A stretch of DNA of 64,000 nt, taken from positions 372,001 through 436,000 of the forward strand of contig NZ_BCAG01000001.1 in NCBI RefSeq assembly GCF_001293685.1, given 5' to 3'. Origin of the DNA: Desulfatitalea tepidiphila. GTDB lineage: Bacteria; Desulfobacterota; Desulfobacteria; Desulfobacterales; Desulfosarcinaceae. Positions 52,153 through 60,643 of the stretch are shown piece after piece. A program made the position numbers and the translations under genes. Under the pieces are notes generated by a model. The model saw only the letters and a program-made list of their open reading frames with translations. It was not told the origin of the DNA and made no database searches. Numbering within the stretch: the stretch's first letter is position 1; the number at the start of each line of letters is the position of its first letter.

Positions 52153-54106
52153 GGACCTTCTGGATCGCCTGGGATAGGCCATAAATGGTGATCGGCTTTC
52201 GTAACACGGCCTTGATGCCCAGCCGCCGGATTTTTTCGGCGGCCATCATATTGGTATATCCGGTATAGATGATGATCGGCATGTCCGATCTTAAAGACAA
52301 GATCTTCTGGACCAGTTCCTCCCCGCTCATTTTAGGCATGATCATGTCGGTGATCACCAGATCGAATCCCTGGATGTCATCGCGAAAAGCGGCCAACGCG
52401 CTTTCCGGTTCGGTGTAGGCGGCCACCCGATAGCCGAGGGTCGTCAGCAATTTGGCCCCCAATTCGGCCAAACCCTCCTCGTCGTCGACCAGCAGGATTT
52501 TTTCATTGCCCTGGCGCAGAAGCCGAAACTGTTGCAGCTCGGGGACCTCCTGGCCCTCGGCACGAGGCAGGTAGACCTTGAATCGCGTGCCCTGGTGCAG
52601 CGCGCTCTCCACATGGACGACGCCGCCATGATTCTGGACGATGCCGCTGACCACCGCCAATCCCAAACCGGTCCCGACGCCCTTGGCCTTGGTGGTAAAA
52701 TAGGGGTCGAAGATCCGTTCCATGAGATGCTCGGGGATGCCATGGCCCGTATCGCCGATGGTCAGGCAGACGTACGATCCTTTTTCCAGCTGGCCGGGAT
52801 GATCGGACGCATCCGGCAGGGAGGGGTGCTGGATTTCCACATCCTCCAAAGAGACCGTCAAGATCCCGCCCCGGGGTTCCATGGCATGGGCCGCGTTGGT
52901 GCATAAATTGATGAGGATCTGGTGGATTTGGGTGGCATCGGCCACCACGGTGCTGTCCGGTGCGTGAATATGCTGTTCGATGACCACATTGGCCGGCAGG
53001 GTCGCCTTGAGCAGCCGCAGGGCCTCTTTGATGACGAGGCTGATCTTCAGGGGCTTGAGTTCGCTTTCGCTCTGTCGGCTGAAGGATAGAATCTGGCCGA
53101 CCAGGTCCTTTGCGCGGTGGCTGGCATTGAGCACCTCGGTCAGGCAGATTTCAGCTTCCTTTCGATTGGAAAGCTGAATCATGGCCAGTTCGCAGTGGCC
53201 CATGATGGCGGCCAGCATGTTATTGAAATCGTGGGCAATACCGCCGGCCAGAGTGCCGATGGCCTCCATCTTCTGGGCATGGCGCAGCTGACCTTCGAGC
53301 ACGTGCTTTTCCCAGTCGAGGCGTTGGTGTGCTTCGATCTCGCGGCGCAATTCCTCATTGGTTTTCGCGAGCATGCGGGTGCGTTCCTCGACGCGTTCTT
53401 CGAGCACATTCTTGGCCGCTTCCACGGCTTCATGCTGTTCTTTGACCAGGCAGCGCATGTAATAATCACGACGATTGTAATACTCGAAGGCATAGCAGAC
53501 CACCATGCCGAGGATATTGGCGCTGATGCAAAAGAAGGCATTGTTGGCTACCACCCCCACTGACAGCTCGGGGTTCCATGCGGCCGCGGCCACGTAAGCG
53601 GCGATGAGGATGGCGCCGCAGGCGCTCGCCCATACGAAGCGCGCCCAGATCATGCTGTAGGCCAGCATCAACACCAGCATCAAGCCGGCATAATAGGTGC
53701 CGGCAATGAGCGAATTGCCGATGACGGTCATGTAGACGATGCCCAATCCGCCGATGATCACACACGCCGCGATGGTCGGTTGCATGTACTTGGGGAAGTG
53801 GTGCGAATAGGTGAAGACGAAGACCCCCAGGATGCACAGGGCGACAACGCAACGGACGAGCCAGAGCTCATGTTTGAGTTCCGGGGCGACGATGGCGTCC
53901 AGGACTGCGAAAAGCAGGTAAAAAAAGGTGCTCAGCAGGGTGGCCAGGCGCAACTGGGTCAGTGACCGTTGGACATAATCCGCCATGAACCCTTTTTCCA
54001 AGGGGGCGCACGCTCCCACAAAGGTCAGGGTCAGGGGATGGACTTCCATCGCCAGTTCCCTGTTTTCTGGTCGAGTGCCCGACACGATGGATTCGAGCGA
54101 TGGCAT
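52115..54106 (-). CDS. Hybrid histidine kinase (membrane sensor, HisKA, HATPase, receiver)
   Basis: 663 residues, ATG 54106 with AAGGAG eight bases upstream. Residues about 50-215 contain six to seven membrane helices ([56 protein letters not shown]). A coiled coil with the linker [20 protein letters not shown] leads to HisKA ([20 protein letters not shown], His near 290), HATPase ([45 protein letters not shown]) and a C-terminal receiver ([18 protein letters not shown], acceptor Asp in [13 protein letters not shown] near residue 587). No cognate output gene is adjacent; the receiver tail implies phosphorelay to an unlinked protein. Confidence 0.93.
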   Translation of the reverse strand: MPSLESIVSGTRPENRELAMEVHPLTLTFVGACAPLEKGFMADYVQRSLTQLRLATLLSTFFYLLFAVLDAIVAPELKHELWLVRCVVALCILGVFVFTYSHHFPKYMQPTIAACVIIGGLGIVYMTVIGNSLIAGTYYAGLMLVLMLAYSMIWARFVWASACGAILIAAYVAAAAWNPELSVGVVANNAFFCISANILGMVVCYAFEYYNRRDYYMRCLVKEQHEAVEAAKNVLEERVEERTRMLAKTNEELRREIEAHQRLDWEKHVLEGQLRHAQKMEAIGTLAGGIAHDFNNMLAAIMGHCELAMIQLSNRKEAEICLTEVLNASHRAKDLVGQILSFSRQSESELKPLKISLVIKEALRLLKATLPANVVIEQHIHAPDSTVVADATQIHQILINLCTNAAHAMEPRGGILTVSLEDVEIQHPSLPDASDHPGQLEKGSYVCLTIGDTGHGIPEHLMERIFDPYFTTKAKGVGTGLGLAVVSGIVQNHGGVVHVESALHQGTRFKVYLPRAEGQEVPELQQFRLLRQGNEKILLVDDEEGLAELGAKLLTTLGYRVAAYTEPESALAAFRDDIQGFDLVITDMIMPKMSGEELVQKILSLRSDMPIIIYTGYTNMMAAEKIRRLGIKAVLRKPITIYGLSQAIQKVLNQRPAGPPQTD

Positions 54107-54161
54107 GCCTGTTACTCCTTGGTCCCGGTGAAACGGGCAACGTGTTCCAATTCAGATCGTA

Positions 54162-55286
54162 CTATCGAACCGGTACGACACGATAACCCTGGTTGCGGAG
54201 CAGATGTATCAGACCTTTTGGCCCGGTCAGGTGCAGGGCGCCGACGGCAATGAAACTGTTGCCCTGATCGAGAAACGTAAGCATCCGTCGTGCCATTCGC
54301 TCGTTGCGTTCGTCGTTGAGTCGCAGCATGAACCGTTGGGTGGCCGCCGGGTTGCCGGAGCGTTTATAGTCGGCCGCCAATGCCGCAATGCGCCCCAGAT
54401 CATCGGCAACATAGGCTTCTATGAGCTGTTCGAACATGCGCGGCAGTTCGGGTAGCTGGGCCAGGGCCATTTTCAACAGTTCGATCTGATCGGGCATGGA
54501 GAGCGCTTCGAAGACCGAGAGTTGTTCGTCGGCACTCTCCAGGCCGAAGGTGGGTTTCCCGGCCGCACCGGCGCGCTGTTGCAGCACCATGTCGAGGAAG
54601 GGTTCCCCGGTGGGCGCCGGCATGCTGAGGAGCGCCATGACGACCCAGGGTTTGAGGGTGCGCACCACCATTTCGGGCATGCCCAGATCGGCCATGGCCG
54701 CGACCACCTGAGCATACAAAGCGGCCCCGATCAACCCTTCCAGATCGCTTCCGTCGGTCAGCATCATGTTGCTTCCGAAAGCCGTCAGGACCGAAGCGTC
54801 CATCTCCATTTCCATGACAAATCGTTCGCAACGATCCAGCGCGTGTGACACCGCCGGCCGCAACTGCACGACACGCGGATCGGCGCTGTGGATCGTGCCG
54901 AGAAGGTGGCTGTCGTCGCCTTCAGGAGAGGTGATGCGCCAAAGTAAACCGCCGAGGTCGGCCGTTGCTTCCTCGGACAAGGGGCCTGATGCCGAGGATG
55001 ATGTCGGGTTTTCGATGAGTGCAGGGTGAATGGACCCAGTGGATTCATGAGAAAGGTCATTTTCAGCAGGCCGATCCGGTTTGGCATTCGGCTGCTCCAC
55101 CGATGGAACCGGAGCCTGACGGATGGGTGCCTCTGAAGTTGGGCTGTCTGAAAAATGCCAGGTGCCATTATCGTCCTGCCAGCGGTAAATGTCCGCCTGG
55201 CCATTCGGCGCCGTCAGGCACAGGCTTACGGCCATCAGCACGAGGCAGATCCAGAGTCCGGCAAGGTTCAAGCGTTTTTTCATCAT
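54162..55286 (-). CDS. TraB/GumN-family protein with N-terminal DUF4124 domain
   Basis: 374 residues from ATG 55286 (a second ATG follows directly; GGGGAAAA upstream). The signal peptide (MMKKRLNLAGLWICLVLMAV ... GQA) leads into a DUF4124 motif (DIYRWQDDNGTWHFSDSP), then a Pro/Ser-rich linker to about residue 105, then the TraB/GumN hydrolase-like domain: LLWRITSPEGDDSHLLGTIH with the conserved G-T-x-H, RCERFVMEMEMDASV, and the closing GNSFIAVGALHLTGPKGLIH plus a last Arg-rich strand. Family members are proposed metal-dependent proteases, known from bacterial TiKI/GumN. Activity is not shown here. Confidence 0.87.
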   Translation of the reverse strand: MMKKRLNLAGLWICLVLMAVSLCLTAPNGQADIYRWQDDNGTWHFSDSPTSEAPIRQAPVPSVEQPNAKPDRPAENDLSHESTGSIHPALIENPTSSSASGPLSEEATADLGGLLWRITSPEGDDSHLLGTIHSADPRVVQLRPAVSHALDRCERFVMEMEMDASVLTAFGSNMMLTDGSDLEGLIGAALYAQVVAAMADLGMPEMVVRTLKPWVVMALLSMPAPTGEPFLDMVLQQRAGAAGKPTFGLESADEQLSVFEALSMPDQIELLKMALAQLPELPRMFEQLIEAYVADDLGRIAALAADYKRSGNPAATQRFMLRLNDERNERMARRMLTFLDQGNSFIAVGALHLTGPKGLIHLLRNQGYRVVPVR

Positions 55287-55801
55287 TTTTCCCCATTTAC
55301 TTGAGGATTGGCTCTCTTTGTTCGACATTCGGGCAAGCCTGTGTTATTTTAATTGCAAAATTTCTCGGCGCTGGCGCAGATCCGTAATCTGATCCCCCGT
55401 ACGGACCTGACCCAGCCGCATGGCGACACACAAGGCCCCCGCCACTATCCGTGTCATTGGCTGTGCAAGCCGATCGAAGCCGTTTCGGGCTTTGAAGGAA
55501 GAACGACCGGCCAAAAGGAAGATATGTGATGACTGCCAGCGCGGATACACTTTATCTGCCAATCCTGGCACCTGCGAAGGTCGCGGTACCCGACTTCTCC
55601 CTGCGCCAACCGCCGGGCGCGCCTCATCGCCGGCAACCCCGTCTTTATCGTATCCCATCCCCGCATGTCATCGAGGGGATGACATATGGCATGGACGGCA
55701 AGGTGGCTGTCGAGCGCACCATCGGAAGCCAGATCGACATCTTTGCCTGAGCTCTGGCACTGGATCGGGCCTGCCTGAAGCATTGCCTGACAATACACCA
55801 T
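55287..55801. other. Region without a supportable gene between TraB-like and Mo-cluster genes
   Basis: About 515 bases. Frames of 100-157 codons exist on both strands (for example 55420-55890 plus, 55454-55801 minus), but they overlap one another, lack ribosome sites and show no family signature. Decayed coding sequence is possible, since a run reading NPVFIVSHPRM on the plus strand ends in a stop and another frame continues IEGMTYGMDGKVAVERTIG; I cannot assign it. Confidence 0.3.
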
Positions 55802-55984
55802 TTATTGCCCATCATTGGAACTTCGTTCTTGGCCGGGGTGCTTGTCCCGGCAATGGCAATCGCCGGCTTGACCACAAGCATGCAATCTGAGGGGCTCTTC
55901 CGAGTGACGCCCTTTAAGTAAAAAGACGGCAAAGCAGATGGCAAACACGATGCTCGCCAGTATGATCACGATGATGAATTCCAT
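55802..55984 (-). CDS. Small membrane protein with Cys/His-rich tail
   Basis: 60 residues from ATG 55984: one membrane helix (FIIVIILASIVFAICFAVFL, residues 3-22), a basic stop-transfer KGRHSE, then a cytoplasmic tail with His and Cys (LRLHACGQAGDCHCRDKH, three Cys and two His). It lies 31 bases after the winged-helix regulator gene, in the same direction, at the edge of the molybdenum hydroxylase locus. A helical anchor with a possible metal-binding tail is all the sequence shows. Confidence 0.5.
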   Translation of the reverse strand: MEFIIVIILASIVFAICFAVFLLKGRHSEEPLRLHACGQAGDCHCRDKHPGQERSSNDGQ

Positions 55985-56015
55985 AGCATCCTTTGGGTGA
56001 AGATGGCGGTCGGTA

Positions 56016-56375
56016 CTAATCCGACGCCGTGAAGCTTTCGGCCATGGTGTGCGCGAAATGAGCGTCGGAATCTTTGTTGACTCGGTTTTGAAGTTGCTGA
56101 AACTGGGTCATCAGCTGCTGGGCAAAGGGGGTCAGACGCGATCCATTGCCATCTCTTTCCACCAAAGCCTTGCCAAGACGCTCTTCTGACATGCGAATTC
56201 GCATCCACACGGCACGATAGCTCATCTTCAACTCTTTTGCAGCCGCATTCAAGGAACCGGTTTTTCGGATGGTATCCAGCATTCGATAGCGACCCAATCC
56301 AAAAACCACATGTCCCTCTCCGTCTTCGATCCATACCTTGGATCGAATGCCAAATGGCATGTGTTCCGTTGCCAT
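56016..56375 (-). CDS. ModE-type winged helix-turn-helix regulator lacking the molybdate-binding domain
   Basis: 119 residues from ATG 56375 with AAGGA upstream (an earlier in-frame ATG at 56420 has no ribosome site). The N-terminal half is the LysR/ModE DNA-binding pattern: GLGRYRMLDTIRKTGSLNAA, AAKELKMSYRAVWMRIRMSE as recognition helix, and LVERDGNGSRLTPFAQQLMT as wing. Full ModE has a C-terminal Mop-like molybdate domain; here only about 25 residues follow. It is divergent from the MoeA-like/mop operon, and is the likely regulator of it. The inducer is unknown. Confidence 0.85.
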   Translation of the reverse strand: MATEHMPFGIRSKVWIEDGEGHVVFGLGRYRMLDTIRKTGSLNAAAKELKMSYRAVWMRIRMSEERLGKALVERDGNGSRLTPFAQQLMTQFQQLQNRVNKDSDAHFAHTMAESFTASD

Positions 56376-56470
56376 GACCCATCCTTTCAAAGGGGTACCC
56401 GCCCCATCTGGTTTATCCACTTATCAATTTTTCGGCGCTTTTAAAACTACTCTTACAGTAGGGTTCGACA

Positions 56471-56536
56471 GTCATAAAAATCAAGAAGGTTATTCTTGGT
56501 CGGTAATTGTCATATAGTGTTCATTATGAAGTCATA
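56471..56536. promoter_or_regulatory. GTCATA repeats in the divergent mop regulatory region
   Basis: Three GTCATA motifs occur at 56471, 56509 and 56531; the first and third extend to GTCATAAAA. The third forms TATGA-AG-TCATA (56525-56536), a small inverted repeat. These are candidate sites for the neighbouring winged-helix regulator. The DNA from 56461 to 56610 is markedly AT-rich for this genome and should contain both divergent promoters. Confidence 0.4.
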
Positions 56537-56605
56537 AAATCCGAAGCGGTCAGAAAAGCATGTGATAGTTACTATATCAATATTGACATAATTCCTTTCA
56601 ATTTA

Positions 56606-56700
56606 TAGGAGAGCCTAAATGGTTTAGGTGCCACTCGACAGCGGAAACCCAACACATTTAATCCGTACTTGCTGACACGGATAGAAATTGGAGCCAATCG
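56606..56700 (+). promoter_or_regulatory. Structured 5' leader of the MoeA-like gene
   Basis: Two perfect six-base stems lie in the leader: CCTAAA-TGG-TTTAGG (56614-56628) and ATCCGT/ACGGAT (56661-56666 with 56677-56682, ten-base loop), the second ending eight bases before the GGAG ribosome site. Between them lies GCCACTCGACAGCGGAAACC. I did not recognise a known riboswitch core, including the molybdenum cofactor one. Confidence 0.35.
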
Positions 56701-56701
56701 C

Positions 56702-57724
56702 ATGAAAGCAGTACCGGTTGAATCTGCGGTGGGCATGGTGCTCGGCCACGATGTCACACGCATCATCCCAGGCGCAATGAAAGGGCCGGCGTTCAAGCGC
56801 GGGCACATCATCCAATCAGAGGATGTGCCCGCGCTGCTCGATATCGGCAAACAGCACGTTTACGTGGAGGTGCTCGGACCTGGAAGGCTGCATGAAGACG
56901 AAGCGGCCCTGCGCTTGGCCAAGGCGGCCGCCGGGGAAGGTCTCACCATGACGGCGCCGTCGGAAGGACGGGTCAACCTCATCGCGGCACGAAGCGGCCT
57001 GCTGAAAATCGATGTGGGTGCCCTGCATCGGATCAACGCCATTGAGCAAATCGTTGTGGCCACGGTCCACACCCACCACCCGGTCACAGCCGGCCGGGCG
57101 GTGGCCGGCATGCGGGTCGTTCCCCTCACCATCGTAACCGCTAAAATAGAAGCGGTCGAGGCGGTCTGCCGGGAGACATTTCCGCTGGTCTGCGTCAAGG
57201 CTTTCCGGTCGTTGCAGGTAGGAATGGTGACGACGGGCAGCGAGGTCTACCATGGCCGCATCGAGGATAAGTTCGGGCCGGTGGTACGAAAGAAATTTGA
57301 GGACATGGGCTGCCGAATCATTCGCCAGATCCTGGTTTCAGATGATGTGGCCGCCACGGCCGACGCCATCGGTGCGTTGATCGATGAAGGCGCCCAGATG
57401 GTCGTGGTGACCGGCGGCATGTCCGTGGATCCGGATGATTGCACCCCGGCCGCCATTCGTGCGGCGGGCGCCGAGGTAGTGACCTATGGTGCCCCGGTTT
57501 TCCCAGGCGCCATGTTCATGCTGGCCCATATCGGCGAGATTCCGGTGCTCGGGCTGCCGGGCTGCGTCATGTACTACCGGGCCAGCATATTCGATCTGGT
57601 GGTACCGCGCATCGTGGCCGGCGAGAAGGTCCTCAGGGAAGATATCACCGCCCTGGGACATGGCGGCTATTGTTCCGGATGCGCCGAATGCCGCTACCCG
57701 ATCTGTGGTTTCGGATGCGGATAA
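56702..57724 (+). CDS. MoeA-like molybdopterin-binding protein with C-terminal Cys cluster
   Basis: 340 residues from ATG 56702 with GGAG nine bases before. It begins with a MoeA-like MKAVPVESAVGMVLGHDVTR and PGAMKGPAFKRGHIIQSEDV, and contains the MoCF/MogA-type binding domain (QVGMVTTGSEVYHGRIEDKF, VVVTGGMSVDPDD, VFPGAMFMLAHIGEIPVLGL). The C-terminus has CSGCAECRYPICGFGCG, a CxxCxxCx4Cx3C arrangement absent from ordinary MoeA. It probably inserts Mo or hands the cofactor to the Mop hydroxylase, whose gene follows by 84 bases; the Cys cluster could hold metal or Fe-S. Confidence 0.88.
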   Translation: MKAVPVESAVGMVLGHDVTRIIPGAMKGPAFKRGHIIQSEDVPALLDIGKQHVYVEVLGPGRLHEDEAALRLAKAAAGEGLTMTAPSEGRVNLIAARSGLLKIDVGALHRINAIEQIVVATVHTHHPVTAGRAVAGMRVVPLTIVTAKIEAVEAVCRETFPLVCVKAFRSLQVGMVTTGSEVYHGRIEDKFGPVVRKKFEDMGCRIIRQILVSDDVAATADAIGALIDEGAQMVVVTGGMSVDPDDCTPAAIRAAGAEVVTYGAPVFPGAMFMLAHIGEIPVLGLPGCVMYYRASIFDLVVPRIVAGEKVLREDITALGHGGYCSGCAECRYPICGFGCG

Positions 57725-57808
57725 CATCCTGACTTCAATAGTTGTCTGTTTTTTGGAGGGCGCTGCGACAGAAGAAACAACCCCCCTTTTTGAAAAGGAG
57801 AAAACGAC

Positions 57809-60532
57809 ATGATGAAACGGACCTTACACGTCAACGGCGTTCCGCGGACAGTGATCGTCGAGGCCGACCAGAGCCTGGCCAATGTGCTGCGCGAGCAGTT
57901 GGGATTGACCGGCACCAAAATCGGCTGCGGGCAGGCTCAGTGTGGATGTTGCAACGTGATCCTGGACGACAAGCTGGTGCGTTCCTGCGTGACCAAGATG
58001 TCCAAGGTCGCCGACGGTTCCACGGTGATTACCGTGGAAGGCATCGGCAACCGCGATAACCTGCATCCCATCCAGCTCTCCTGGATCGTTCACGGCGGCG
58101 CCCAGTGTGGTTTCTGCACCCCCGGATTCATCGTGTCGGTCAAGGCCCTGCTCGACCAGAACCCCAACCCCACCCGGGAGGATGTGCGCGAGTGGTTCCA
58201 GACCCATCGCAACGCTTGCCGCTGCACGGGTTACAAACAATTGGTGGACGCCGTCATGGATGCCGCCAAGGTGATGCGTGGAGAGATGAAGGCCGAGGAT
58301 CTGCTTTTCCGCATACCCCCCGACGGCCATATCTGGGGGACCAACCATCCCAGGCCCTCGGCGGTGGCCAAAGTGACCGGCACCCTGGATTACGGTGCCG
58401 ATCTGGGCTTGAAGATGCCGGCCGACACCCTCTACCTGGCCCTGGTGCAGGCCAAGGTTTCCCACGCCAATATCAAGGGGATCGATACCTCCGAGGCCGA
58501 AAAGATGCCGGGGGTCTTCAAGGTGGTGACCGCCAAGGATGTCACGGGCAAAAACCGCATCACCGGCCTGATTACATTCCCCACCAACAAGGGGGATGGG
58601 TGGGACCGGCCGATTCTTTGTGACCAGAAGGTGTTTCAATACGGAGACGCCATTGCCATCGTCTGCGCCGACAACGAATACCAGGCCCGCCGGGCGGCCG
58701 AGAAGGTCAAAGTCGACCTCGAAGAGCTGCCGGCCTACATGAGTGCCCCGGCGGCCATGGCCGAAGACGCCATGGAGATCCATCCGGGCACGCCCAATGT
58801 CTATTTCGAACTGCCGGTGGTCAAGGGCGGCGAGACCGCCCCCCTGATGCAGTCGGCGGCATATACGGCGGAAGGCGATTACTACTTACAGCGCCAGCCC
58901 CACCTGACCATGGAAACCGATGTGGGCTGCGCCTACTTCGACGACGAGGAGCGTTTGACCATCCACTCCAAGAGCATCGCCATCCATCTGCATTCGGCCA
59001 TGATCGCGGCCGGCGTCGGCATCTCTCCCAATAAGCTGCGCCTGGTTCAGAACCCGGCCGGCGGCACCTTCGGCTACAAGTTCAGCCCCACCATGGAGGC
59101 GCTGCTGGGCGTGGCCTGCATGGCCACCGGCCGGCCGGTTTTCCTGCGCTACGATTACCAGCAGCACATCACCTACACCGGCAAACGGTCGCCCTTCTGG
59201 ATGAAGGTGAAGTACGGCGCGGACAAAGAGGGCAAGATCGTGGCCATGGAGAGCGACTGGAGCGTGGATCACGGTCCTTACTCGGAGTTCGGCGATCTGC
59301 TCACCCTGCGCGGCGCCCAGTTCATCGGGGCCGGATACGGTATTCCCAATATCCGTGGCATGGGACGCACCGTCTGCACCAACCATGCCTGGGGATCGGC
59401 TTTCCGCGCCTACGGCTCGCCCCAGAGTTTTCTGGCCAGTGAAAGCCTGATCGACGAACTGGCCGAGAAGATGGGCATCGACCCGCTGGAACTGCGCGCC
59501 CGAAATGTCTACCGGCCGGGCGACACCACGCCCACCGGGCAGGTCCCGGAAGTGTTCTGCTTCCAGGAGATGATCGAGAAGCTGCGGCCGATCTATACAT
59601 CGGCGTTGGAAAAGGCCGGGCAGAACTCCACCGCCGATGTCAAGCGGGGAGTGGGTATCTCCCTGGGCATTTATGGATGCGGCCTCGACGGCGCGGACAG
59701 CTCCGAAATCCGGGTGGCGCTCAACCCCGACAACACCATCACGGTTTTCAGCAGCTGGGAGGATCACGGCCAGGGCGCCGACATGGGAGCCCTGGGGACC
59801 GCGCACAAGGCTTTCGAACCGATGGGAGTCCAACCCGATCGAATCCGGCTGGTGATGAACGATACCGCCATCACCCCCAACAGCGGACCGGCCGGCGGCA
59901 GCCGCAGCCAGGTGGTGACCGGCAATGCCATCAAGAACGGCTGCGAGATGCTGATGGCCGCCATGCGCAAACCTGATGGCACCTATCGGACCTTTGCCGA
60001 AATGGAGGCCGAAAATCTACCGGTGAGCTACTCAGGTCAATGGACCGCCTCTATGTGTACCAACTGCGATCTGAAAACATCCCAGGGAGAACCCTTCTCG
60101 GTCTATATGTATGGCATGTTCATGGCCGAGGTGGCCGTGGAGACAGCGACCGGCAAGACCACGGTCGAAGGATTCACCGCCATTTCCGATGTGGGCAGCA
60201 TCAACAACAAGCTGGTGGTGGACGGTCAGATGTACGGCGGCATCGCCCAGGGCATCGGCCTGGCCCTCAGCGAGGATTTCGAGGACTTGAGCAAGCACAA
60301 CAACCTGCGCGCCTGCGGTTTGCCCTATGCCAAGATGATACCGGACAAGATGGATCTCCACTACATCGAATCTCCCCGTGAAAACGGTCCTTTCGGTGCG
60401 GCCGGCGTGGGTGAGTTGCCCCTGACCTCATCTCATGTGGCCGTGATCAATGCCATCCACAACGCCTGTGGTGTGCGTATCCGCCATTTGCCGGCCCTTC
60501 CGGAAAAGGTGTTGGCTGCCTTGAAAAAGTAA
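57809..60532 (+). CDS. mop: Molybdopterin-dependent aldehyde oxidoreductase (Mop/xanthine oxidase family)
   Basis: 907 residues, the same length as D. gigas Mop. ATG 57809 has AAGGAG upstream. Residues 1-80 hold the plant-type [2Fe-2S] ligands (GCGQAQCGCCNVILDD, then the fourth Cys in LVRSCVTK). Residues 85-160 hold the second cluster (CGFCTPGFIVSVKALL and HRNACRCTGYKQLVDA). From 180 onward comes the Mo domain, including GGTFGYKFSPTMEALLGVAC and the catalytic Glu in GPFGAAGVGELPLTSSH. There is no FAD domain, as in Mop, so electrons leave through Fe-S. It would hydroxylate an aldehyde to acid with water. Confidence 0.95.
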   Translation: MMKRTLHVNGVPRTVIVEADQSLANVLREQLGLTGTKIGCGQAQCGCCNVILDDKLVRSCVTKMSKVADGSTVITVEGIGNRDNLHPIQLSWIVHGGAQCGFCTPGFIVSVKALLDQNPNPTREDVREWFQTHRNACRCTGYKQLVDAVMDAAKVMRGEMKAEDLLFRIPPDGHIWGTNHPRPSAVAKVTGTLDYGADLGLKMPADTLYLALVQAKVSHANIKGIDTSEAEKMPGVFKVVTAKDVTGKNRITGLITFPTNKGDGWDRPILCDQKVFQYGDAIAIVCADNEYQARRAAEKVKVDLEELPAYMSAPAAMAEDAMEIHPGTPNVYFELPVVKGGETAPLMQSAAYTAEGDYYLQRQPHLTMETDVGCAYFDDEERLTIHSKSIAIHLHSAMIAAGVGISPNKLRLVQNPAGGTFGYKFSPTMEALLGVACMATGRPVFLRYDYQQHITYTGKRSPFWMKVKYGADKEGKIVAMESDWSVDHGPYSEFGDLLTLRGAQFIGAGYGIPNIRGMGRTVCTNHAWGSAFRAYGSPQSFLASESLIDELAEKMGIDPLELRARNVYRPGDTTPTGQVPEVFCFQEMIEKLRPIYTSALEKAGQNSTADVKRGVGISLGIYGCGLDGADSSEIRVALNPDNTITVFSSWEDHGQGADMGALGTAHKAFEPMGVQPDRIRLVMNDTAITPNSGPAGGSRSQVVTGNAIKNGCEMLMAAMRKPDGTYRTFAEMEAENLPVSYSGQWTASMCTNCDLKTSQGEPFSVYMYGMFMAEVAVETATGKTTVEGFTAISDVGSINNKLVVDGQMYGGIAQGIGLALSEDFEDLSKHNNLRACGLPYAKMIPDKMDLHYIESPRENGPFGAAGVGELPLTSSHVAVINAIHNACGVRIRHLPALPEKVLAALKK

Positions 60533-60582
60533 TACCGTATCCATCTCGTTTCGGCGTGGGGTGCCTGCGCCCCGCGCCGAAA

Positions 60583-60637
60583 ATTCAGTTGGCGTCGGTC
60601 CACAAACGGCCAATTGGCCGTTTGTGGATGGGCACAG
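60583..60637. repeat. Core-deleted copy of the MITE-like palindrome
   Basis: ATTCAGTTGGCGTCGGTC leads into a perfect 28-bp palindrome at 60600-60627 (half CCACAAACGGCCAA), followed by ATGGGCAC. The arms match those of the cruciform core at 50261-50397 but the interior is missing. It lies in the 111-base gap between mop and the next gene, ending just before the ribosome site, and can form a hairpin in the polycistronic mRNA. Confidence 0.7.
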
Positions 60638-60643
60638 GGTAAC

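Noticed and set aside
55420-55890. Possible gene before the Mo locus
   Set aside because: Overlapping frames on both strands compete, and none has a ribosome site or family signature. I list the region as unassigned, possibly decayed coding DNA.
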